From positions 1 through 19,767 of the forward strand of contig JALSYJ010000044.1 of NCBI GenBank assembly GCA_027071965.1: a stretch of DNA of 19,767 nucleotides, in the 5' to 3' direction. The notes below the pieces were generated by a model. That model did not search any database. It saw nothing but the letters and a program-made list of their open reading frames with translations, and was not told the DNA's origin. This DNA comes from Robiginitomaculum sp. (GTDB lineage Bacteria > Pseudomonadota > Alphaproteobacteria > Caulobacterales > Maricaulaceae). Below are positions 14,575 through 19,767 of the stretch, piece by piece. The position numbers and the translations under genes were made by a program. The stretch's first letter is position 1, and every line of letters starts with the position of its first letter.

Positions 14575-15093
14575 TCAAATGGTTTGTGCTGTCTTACCTG
14601 ACAGTTTTTCGTTTTTTCGTATTATCATGGCAATTACTATGGCGCCAACCATTTTACCGATTATTGACATGATGACATTGGCTATGGTGAAGAAGCCAGC
14701 ACCGGCCAAGAATACCACGCTGTCAATCGGTGCCGCGATAAGGCTGGACAAAAATACCCGTGTTGATAGGCGAAATTTTGTAAAGGTGAATAATATCCAG
14801 TCCACCAGTTCGGAAATTGCAAATGCAGCTCCGGATGCCAGCGCCAGTTTTGGCCCGGCCAGAACTACAGTAATTGCCAAGGCGATCATCATGGCTATTA
14901 AGACCTTATGACCTATTTCGCGTTGGGCAAAGTCACGTACCACCAATATCAGCCCGGTAATAATTGTTACCGGGTTAAATGCCCAGGCACCAAACAGCTC
15001 GATATTGGGAGCCCATGTAAATGACCAGTTTACAAACGGGATCAGGGCCACATAGACAAGTGTCCATTTTAATGAAAATAATTTGTAATCCAC
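14575..15093 (-). CDS. VUT-family (YhhQ/DUF165-like) integral membrane protein
   Basis: The 172-residue protein has about six hydrophobic segments (for example LVYVALIPFVNW, NPVTIITGLILVV and IAMMIALAITVVLAGP). The sequence VRDFAQREIGHKV follows the second, a short charged loop like the one seen in VUT/YhhQ proteins. Some members move queuosine precursors across the inner membrane; others are unassigned. GTG at 15093 is chosen because AAGG lies 9 bases before it; a TTG two codons earlier (15099) sits only 3 bases behind the same AAGG. It interrupts thyA and folA on the opposite strand, is divergent from folA by about 50 bases and converges with thyA. Substrate and function are not shown by the sequence. 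Confidence 0.78.
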   Translation of the reverse strand: MDYKLFSLKWTLVYVALIPFVNWSFTWAPNIELFGAWAFNPVTIITGLILVVRDFAQREIGHKVLIAMMIALAITVVLAGPKLALASGAAFAISELVDWILFTFTKFRLSTRVFLSSLIAAPIDSVVFLAGAGFFTIANVIMSIIGKMVGAIVIAMIIRKNEKLSGKTAQTI

Positions 15094-15142
15094 CGCCAAT
15101 TACCTTGGAATAATTTTCAAACCCTCTGTATACATACGCCTT

Positions 15143-15649
15143 ATGAAATCCAAAGCCAAACTTTCCATGATTGTTGCTGTCGCCAGAAATGGAGTGATTG
15201 GAAAGGATGGTGATATGCCGTGGCGCCTAGCTTCTGATATGGCGCATTTTAAGCGTGTTACCAGTACAAAACCGGTTTTAATGGGGCGGAAAACCTGGGA
15301 AAGCCTGTTTGTAAGGCCATTGCCCGGCCGCGATAATCTGGTGTTAAGCCGTAATGCGAAATACGATGCCCCCGGTGCTCTGGTGTTTAGCGATATGTCT
15401 AAGATGATTGAGCACGCCAAATCTTTGAACAGCGATGAAGCCATTATTATCGGCGGGGAAGCCTTATATCGTGCGGCCTTGCCCTTTTGTGACCGGATTT
15501 ATTTAAGCCGGGTTGATGCCGCCCCACAAGGAGATACTTTTTTTCCAGAACTGGACGAGAAAACCTGGGCTTTGATGCAGGAAAACTCATATCCGGCTAG
15601 TGACAGGGACGATCACGCATTTGTCACACAGGTGTTTGAGCGGCGTTGA
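15143..15649 (+). CDS. folA: Dihydrofolate reductase FolA
   Basis: The 168-residue protein reduces dihydrofolate to tetrahydrofolate with NADPH. It shows the DHFR pattern: MIVAVARNGVIGKDGDMPWR (9-28, with the active-site acid Asp24 and Trp27), KPVLMGRKTWESL (43-55), NLVLSR (65-70), then AIIIGGEALYRAALPFCDRI with the nucleotide-binding GGE. It ends in the usual F-x-P and F-E-R strands. ATG at 15143 is used; ATG at 15167 (residue 9) would give a start closer to many family members, and neither has a clear ribosome site. Its partner thyA is close by. It converges with mrp, with 38 bases between stops and no clear terminator. Confidence 0.97.
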   Translation: MKSKAKLSMIVAVARNGVIGKDGDMPWRLASDMAHFKRVTSTKPVLMGRKTWESLFVRPLPGRDNLVLSRNAKYDAPGALVFSDMSKMIEHAKSLNSDEAIIIGGEALYRAALPFCDRIYLSRVDAAPQGDTFFPELDEKTWALMQENSYPASDRDDHAFVTQVFERR

Positions 15650-15687
15650 GTTCCTTCAAAATATTTTTGTTTTCAGCCTGTATCTAT

Positions 15688-16785
15688 TCAAATCTCGGCC
15701 AGTATCGTATTGGCCAGTCCGGAAAATACTTTGCCCAAGGGGCTGTCCTGATCAGTTGCAGCAGGCTTTCCGGCATCGGAGCTTTCACGCAATACCGGAT
15801 CCAGAGGGATTTCACCCAAATAATTGGTTTTTAGCTCTTCTGCCACGCGCTTTGCGCCGCCTTTGCCAAATATATCAATGCGCTCACCGGTTTTAGGGTG
15901 AGTGAAGCCGGACATATTTTCAATAACGCCAAGTACCGGAACTTGAGCCTTTTTGAACATGTTAACGCCACGCCGTACATCGGCCAGTGCAACTTCCTGC
16001 GGGGTTGCAGCAATCAGCGCTCCGGCCAGTTTTACCGTTTGCACAAGGGTAAGCTGTGCATCTCCCGTGCCCGGCGGCATATCCACTATCAACACATCCA
16101 GATCGCCCCATTCACAATCAGCAAACATTTGTTGCAATGCGCCAATAATCATTGGCCCGCGCCAGATGACGGCTTGCCCGTCGCTGACCATGAATCCCAT
16201 AGACAGAACTTTTACGCCATGAGCCATTAGCGGGATGATTTTGTTGTTTTCATTGAGTTTAGGCTTTTGACCAACAAGGCCGAACAGGATTGGAGCTGAT
16301 GGCCCGTAAATATCCGCATCCATCAACCCTACCTTTTTGCCCTGTTTTGCCAGCGCCACTGCCAGATTGGCGGCAATGGTGGATTTGCCAACCCCGCCCT
16401 TGCCAGACGCAACAGCAATCACGGCGCCAACACCGGGTAAGGCATTGGGGGTGGGCGGTGGCGGTGTGCCGTGACCACCGGACATGGGTGGTCTTTTTTG
16501 TTGTCTCGCACCGGCAGGCGGATTTTGTGGAGTTTCATTGTGTGACGTAAGTACGGCAGTCACCGCGTTAATACCGCGAACCTTGCGAACGGCAGTTTCA
16601 GCCTTTTCTCGAATCATTTCCATTTTCTCGGCCATTTCGCGGCTGGTCTGGATGGCAAAACCGGCTCGATCGTCCTTAACGGTGAGCCCCTGAACTATCC
16701 CTGCGCTTATAATATCCTTGCCAGAAGCAGGGTCTTTGATTTTGCTGAGTGCTTTTTGGACGTTTTTTGTCAATTTTTCTGTCAT
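15688..16785 (-). CDS. Mrp/ApbC P-loop iron-sulfur carrier family protein, CPxC motif absent
   Basis: The 365-residue protein has three parts: an N-terminal MIP18-like domain (about 5-80), a Pro/Gly-rich linker (about 86-118) and a deviant Walker A ATPase domain. ATPase motifs are SGKGGVGKST (127-136), LMDADIYGPSAP (154-165) and DMPPGTGDAQL (235-245). Family members carry [4Fe-4S] clusters between scaffold and target proteins. Where relatives have C-P-x-C-G after ENMSxF, this protein has HPKTG (296-300), so both bridging cysteines are missing. The only Cys is in FADCEWG (224). ATG at 16785 is chosen because MTEKL begins the MIP18-like domain; the open frame upstream overlaps hflK and lacks family features. 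It is divergent from hflK and converges with folA. I leave the symbol empty because cluster carriage is in doubt. Confidence 0.9.
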   Translation of the reverse strand: MTEKLTKNVQKALSKIKDPASGKDIISAGIVQGLTVKDDRAGFAIQTSREMAEKMEMIREKAETAVRKVRGINAVTAVLTSHNETPQNPPAGARQQKRPPMSGGHGTPPPPTPNALPGVGAVIAVASGKGGVGKSTIAANLAVALAKQGKKVGLMDADIYGPSAPILFGLVGQKPKLNENNKIIPLMAHGVKVLSMGFMVSDGQAVIWRGPMIIGALQQMFADCEWGDLDVLIVDMPPGTGDAQLTLVQTVKLAGALIAATPQEVALADVRRGVNMFKKAQVPVLGVIENMSGFTHPKTGERIDIFGKGGAKRVAEELKTNYLGEIPLDPVLRESSDAGKPAATDQDSPLGKVFSGLANTILAEI

Positions 16786-16871
16786 TTTGTACTTCAATGC
16801 TTGCCTTTGGTTTCGTCTATCGCCACATATCGTGCTAGTATACGCATGATTCAAGGAGAAAGAGATATAAT

Positions 16872-18005
16872 ATGGCTTGGAATAACCAGCAAAACGGAGA
16901 TGGCAAAGGCCCGTGGGGACAAAAACCCGGAGATGGCAAGGGCCCGTGGGGCTCTGGCGGCCCCGGTGGTGGTGGCGAAGACCCCATTGATGTAGATGAG
17001 ATGATGCGTAATCTGCAAAACCGGTTTGGCGGCATTTTTGGCAAAGGTGGCGGCAAAGGTAAAGGCGGCGGTCGACTGGGCGGTTTCGGAATCGGAGTGT
17101 TTTTGATTCTGGCTGCACTGTTTTGGGTCGCCATGCCTGGATCTGGCTGGTATGTTGCTGAGGCCGACGAAGAAGGTGTTATCTTGCGTTTTGGGGCGTA
17201 TACCCGCACCGAGCCTCCGGGCTTTCACCTGAAATTGCCTGTACCGTTTGAGCGGGTTCTAAAACCCAAAGTAACGGTGGCTCATCAAATTGATATTGGT
17301 ATTGTTAGTGCAAATTCTCGTCGTGCGGCATCTGCTGACAGCCTTATGCTGACCGGAGATGAAAACATTGTGGAGCTTGGTTTTTCAGTATTTTGGCAAA
17401 TCAAGGAGGCTCCAGATTATTTGTTTAATGTGGAGGACCCCGAAACCACTTTGAGGGCTGTAGCCGAAAGTTCAATGCGTGAGATAGTTGGTAAAAACAA
17501 GCTACAGGATATTATTACCGAACGTCGCGGACAAATTGAAGAAGAAGCTCGTGAAAACATTCAAGAAATCATGGATGAATATGGTGCAGGCATGCAGGTT
17601 ACGCAGGTTCAGATTGCCAGATCACAGGCTCCTGGACAGGTAAATGACGCATTCCGCGATGTGGTGAACGCGGCACAGGACAAGGAAGGGACAATCAATA
17701 AGGCAATTGCCTACCGTAATGATAAGGTTCCAAAAGCACGAGGTGATGCCCAGCGTCTGGTACAAGAAGCCGAAGCATATCGTGAGGCCAGAGTGGCAGA
17801 GGCCAAGGGTGAGGCCGAAAGGTTCTCGCTGGTTTACAAGGAATACAAGCTGGCACCAGAGGTTACGCGCCAGCGCATGTATCTGGAGACTATGGAGCAG
17901 GTATTGGAGAAGTCTGATAAAATTCTACTTGATCCGGACGGATCCGGTGGTGTGGTTCCATACCTGCCGCTTAATGAGTTAACTCGTAAAGGTAAGGGAC
18001 AATAA
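16872..18005 (+). CDS. hflK: HflK, FtsH-associated membrane protease modulator
   Basis: The 377-residue protein has a Gly/Pro-rich cytoplasmic N terminus (1-70), one membrane helix (about 71-90, GFGIGVFLILAALFWVAMPG) and a band-7/SPFH domain (EADEEGVILRFGAYTRTEPP, then GFHLKLPVPFERVL). A long helix rich in Ala, Glu and Arg (EAEAYREARVAEAKGEAERF) and a C-terminal tail follow. HflK and HflC form a cage around the FtsH protease in the inner membrane and control its access to substrates. Within the N terminus GDGKGPWG occurs twice (9-16 and 20-27) as an 11-residue tandem repeat; the DNA copies at 16895-16918 and 16928-16951 differ at one base of 24. AAGGAG lies 13-18 bases before ATG. hflC begins 2 bases after its stop. 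Confidence 0.96.
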   Translation: MAWNNQQNGDGKGPWGQKPGDGKGPWGSGGPGGGGEDPIDVDEMMRNLQNRFGGIFGKGGGKGKGGGRLGGFGIGVFLILAALFWVAMPGSGWYVAEADEEGVILRFGAYTRTEPPGFHLKLPVPFERVLKPKVTVAHQIDIGIVSANSRRAASADSLMLTGDENIVELGFSVFWQIKEAPDYLFNVEDPETTLRAVAESSMREIVGKNKLQDIITERRGQIEEEARENIQEIMDEYGAGMQVTQVQIARSQAPGQVNDAFRDVVNAAQDKEGTINKAIAYRNDKVPKARGDAQRLVQEAEAYREARVAEAKGEAERFSLVYKEYKLAPEVTRQRMYLETMEQVLEKSDKILLDPDGSGGVVPYLPLNELTRKGKGQ

Positions 18006-18007
18006 TT

Positions 18008-18898
18008 ATGAGACGTTTCACTTTACCGATTGTAATCTTTATTATTTTCATTGGCAGTTTGCTGGCCAATACGGTGGCTTTTTCCGTTGATCAGCGTCAG
18101 CAGGCTCTGGTTTTGCGCTTTGGTAAAATTGTCGATGTAAAACACGCCTGGGGAAGCGATGAGCAACCCGGGTTAAAGTTCAAAATGCCATGGGACAATG
18201 TGGTGTTTTTTGATCGCCGTAATTTAATGCTGGATGCGCCGGCCAAGCAGATATTGGCTTCTGATCAGGAATGGTTGGTTGTTGATGTCTTTGCCAGATA
18301 CCGGATTGCAGATCCCTTACTGTTTTATCAGCGTGTGACTACTACCCGTGGTGCTGAAATGCGGATGACCCCGTTTCTGGAAGCCTCAGTCAAAAGCGTG
18401 CTTGGCAGCCAGAACTCCACTGAAATCGTATCCGGACACCGTGCGGAACTCATGAATAGTATTCGTGATCAGCTTGAGTCTCAAACCAAGGATGCCAATT
18501 TAGGCGTAGAGATCATTGATGTAAAAATTCGTCGTGCAGACCTGCCAGCAGAAAATGCTGACAAGGTGTTCTTGCGAATGATTACAGAACGCCAGCAAGA
18601 ATCAGCAAAAATTCGCGCTGAAGGTGAGGAACAGGCATTGGAATTGCGGGCGAAAGCTGATCGTGAAGTTCGGGTTATTTTGGCTAATGCCAAGGAGCAG
18701 AGCTCGAAAATTCGTGGTGCCGGTGATGCTGAGCGTAATGAAATTTATGCCAAGGCCTATAGCCAGGATCCGGAGTTTTTTGCGTTCTATCGTTCAATGG
18801 AAGCCTATGAAAAAGCATTGGCCAATGGCCAGACCTCAATGGTGCTCTCTCCGGATAGTGAATTTTTCCGCTATTTCGGAAGCTTAAAAGGAAAATAA
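18008..18898 (+). CDS. hflC: HflC, partner of HflK in the FtsH-modulating complex
   Basis: The 296-residue protein has an N-terminal membrane anchor (LPIVIFIIFIGSLLANTVAF, about residues 5-24) followed directly by a band-7/SPFH domain (FSVDQRQQALVLRFGKIVDV, then GLKFKMPWDNVVFFDRRNL). Next come VDVFARYRIADPLLFYQ and a helical stretch with RITDLP-like family features (VKIRRADLPAENADKVFLRM). The C-terminal EFFAFYRSMEAYEKAL and VLSPDSEFFRYF are typical HflC endings. It works with HflK in the inner membrane. The 2-base gap from hflK shows a two-gene operon, closed by a strong terminator. A DegP-type protease follows hflKC in some alphaproteobacteria; here an M16 protease gene comes next, behind its own upstream region. 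Confidence 0.97.
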   Translation: MRRFTLPIVIFIIFIGSLLANTVAFSVDQRQQALVLRFGKIVDVKHAWGSDEQPGLKFKMPWDNVVFFDRRNLMLDAPAKQILASDQEWLVVDVFARYRIADPLLFYQRVTTTRGAEMRMTPFLEASVKSVLGSQNSTEIVSGHRAELMNSIRDQLESQTKDANLGVEIIDVKIRRADLPAENADKVFLRMITERQQESAKIRAEGEEQALELRAKADREVRVILANAKEQSSKIRGAGDAERNEIYAKAYSQDPEFFAFYRSMEAYEKALANGQTSMVLSPDSEFFRYFGSLKGK

Positions 18899-18921
18899 CC
18901 AGAGCAATATTCTGACAAGTA

Positions 18922-18958
18922 AAGAGCCGCCCCCGCTTGTTGGCAGGGGCGGTTTTTT
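18922..18958 (+). terminator. Rho-independent terminator of hflKC
   Basis: CCGCCCC (18927-18933) pairs with GGGGCGG (18946-18952), with GC and GC pairs further in, and six T follow (18953-18958). It lies about 25 bases after the hflC stop. Confidence 0.93.
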
Positions 18959-19091
18959 GTGAGAGCTTTACTGTGCTGGGGGGCAGGGTTCTGATCCTAA
19001 ATTTGCTCAAAAATAAGTCTGTCCTTAAATTAACTTTACGTCACGTTATCGTTAAGTATGGTTGCGCCATGCACCATCAAGGGGAAAATAG

Positions 19092-19767
19092 ATGAAAAAA
19101 CGTATTTTGCTGAGCCTGTTGGCCTCGGTTAGTCTGATTGCCTGTCAGGCAGAAACTTCAGGTAATTCAGAAAATGAGAATGAAACCGAATCAAAGGTAG
19201 TATCTGAAATGGCTCTGCCGACGGGGGTTACCCTCATAGAAACAGTTACCAAACAAGACGGCGAAATAGCTATTCCTTACAGCAAGTACAAGTTAGACAA
19301 TGGTTTAACTGTGGTTCTGCACGAAGATCGTTCTGATCCGTTGGTGCATGTTGATGTGACCTATCATGTGGGTTCCGCTCGTGAGGAAGTCGGCAAATCA
19401 GGATTTGCGCATTTCTTTGAGCATATGATGTTTCAAGGTTCAGAAAATGTTGGTGATGAACAGCATTTCAAAATCATCTCCGCAGCCGGTGGCACCTTAA
19501 ATGGTACCACCAACACTGATCGCACGAATTATTTTGAGACGGTTCCCAATAACCAGTTGGAAAAAATGCTGTGGCTGGAGGCTGATCGCATGGGCTTTTT
19601 GCTTGATGCGGTAACTCAGGAGAAATTTGAGGTTCAGCGGGAAACGGTAAAAAATGAACGCGGACAGCGCATGGACAATCGCCCCTATGGTCTTTTGCGT
19701 GAGCGGGTTAATGAGGCCATGTTTCCTGAAGGCCACCCTTATTCATGGCAGGTCATTGGCTATCTGG
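19092..19767 (+). CDS. M16-family zinc protease lipoprotein, N-terminal part
   Basis: The first 225 codons are present and the window ends inside the gene. The start is a lipoprotein signal (MKKRILLSLLASVSLIAC, lipobox LIAC, C18), followed by a Ser/Asn/Glu-rich linker (about 19-38). The M16 domain begins near 64 (YKLDNGLTVVLHEDRSDPLV). The inverted zinc motif HxxEH is HFFEH (H107, E110, H111). The third ligand is probably E189 in TVKNERGQR; E184 is an alternative. Substrate-cleft features such as GGTLNGTTNTDRTNYFETVP are conserved. Such lipoproteins are thought to degrade peptides in the periplasm or at the outer membrane. AAGGGG (19079-19084) lies 7 bases before ATG. A single-chain protein of about 900 residues or a shorter one followed by an inactive partner are both possible. 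Confidence 0.93.
   Translation, partial: MKKRILLSLLASVSLIACQAETSGNSENENETESKVVSEMALPTGVTLIETVTKQDGEIAIPYSKYKLDNGLTVVLHEDRSDPLVHVDVTYHVGSAREEVGKSGFAHFFEHMMFQGSENVGDEQHFKIISAAGGTLNGTTNTDRTNYFETVPNNQLEKMLWLEADRMGFLLDAVTQEKFEVQRETVKNERGQRMDNRPYGLLRERVNEAMFPEGHPYSWQVIGYL

Noticed and set aside
16786..17118. N-terminal extension of Mrp by 111 residues on the minus strand
   Set aside because: It is antisense to the hflK start, rich in Arg, Cys and His with no family similarity, and the MIP18-like domain starts at 16785.

Overview
The window looks like a chromosomal segment of a flagellated Gram-negative alphaproteobacterium. The clues are the dnaG-rpoD pair, an alphaproteobacterial type of primase without zinc ligands, the flgB-flgC-fliE and fliO-fliP flagellar genes, and CtrA-type TTAA-N7-TTAA sites between the two flagellar units. 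The overall look (CtrA sites, a large TonB-dependent receptor, lipoprotein hydrolases, moderately AT-rich intergenic DNA) suggests a Caulobacterales/Maricaulales relative such as a marine Hyphomonadaceae. This placement is inference.

Layout. Bases 1-1268 hold the end of an iron-sulfur subunit and a complete DmsC/NrfD-type membrane anchor of a molybdopterin oxidoreductase, resembling SoeB-SoeC of sulfite dehydrogenase. A secreted Sel1-repeat protein follows (1277-2446). A 500-base intergenic region (2447-2944) carries a degenerate copy of a dispersed repeat, an inverted repeat and a cluster of TTTTGNCAAA-like sites. It leads into a TonB-dependent receptor (2945-5413, strong terminator behind it) and a lipoprotein serine hydrolase of the class C beta-lactamase / family VIII esterase type (5533-6822). 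The divergent flagellar units fliO-fliP (minus) and flgB-flgC-fliE (plus) occupy 6923-9358. A repeat block (9357-9701) with two copies of a mosaic element separates them from rpoD and dnaG (both minus, 9739-13596). Then come thyA (plus), a small VUT-family membrane protein (minus), folA (plus), mrp/apbC (minus), hflK-hflC (plus, strong terminator) and the first 225 codons of an M16 zinc-protease lipoprotein cut by the window edge.

How the genes work together. ThyA and FolA form the dTMP/tetrahydrofolate cycle. DnaG and RpoD are the classic replication-transcription pair. HflK and HflC form the membrane complex that controls FtsH. FlgB, FlgC and FliE build the proximal rod, while FliO and FliP belong to the flagellar export gate. 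Most of the window is core genome.

The most unusual signals are: (1) a mosaic, internally tandem intergenic repeat at 9357-9650 that recurs in inverted orientation about 7 kb away at 2461-2621; (2) two CtrA-like sites between the divergent flagellar operons; (3) an Mrp protein without the CPxC cysteines expected for iron-sulfur binding; (4) a primase with three of four zinc ligands replaced; and (5) iterated operator-like sites before the TonB receptor. I found no defence system, prophage, CRISPR array, tRNA or rRNA.
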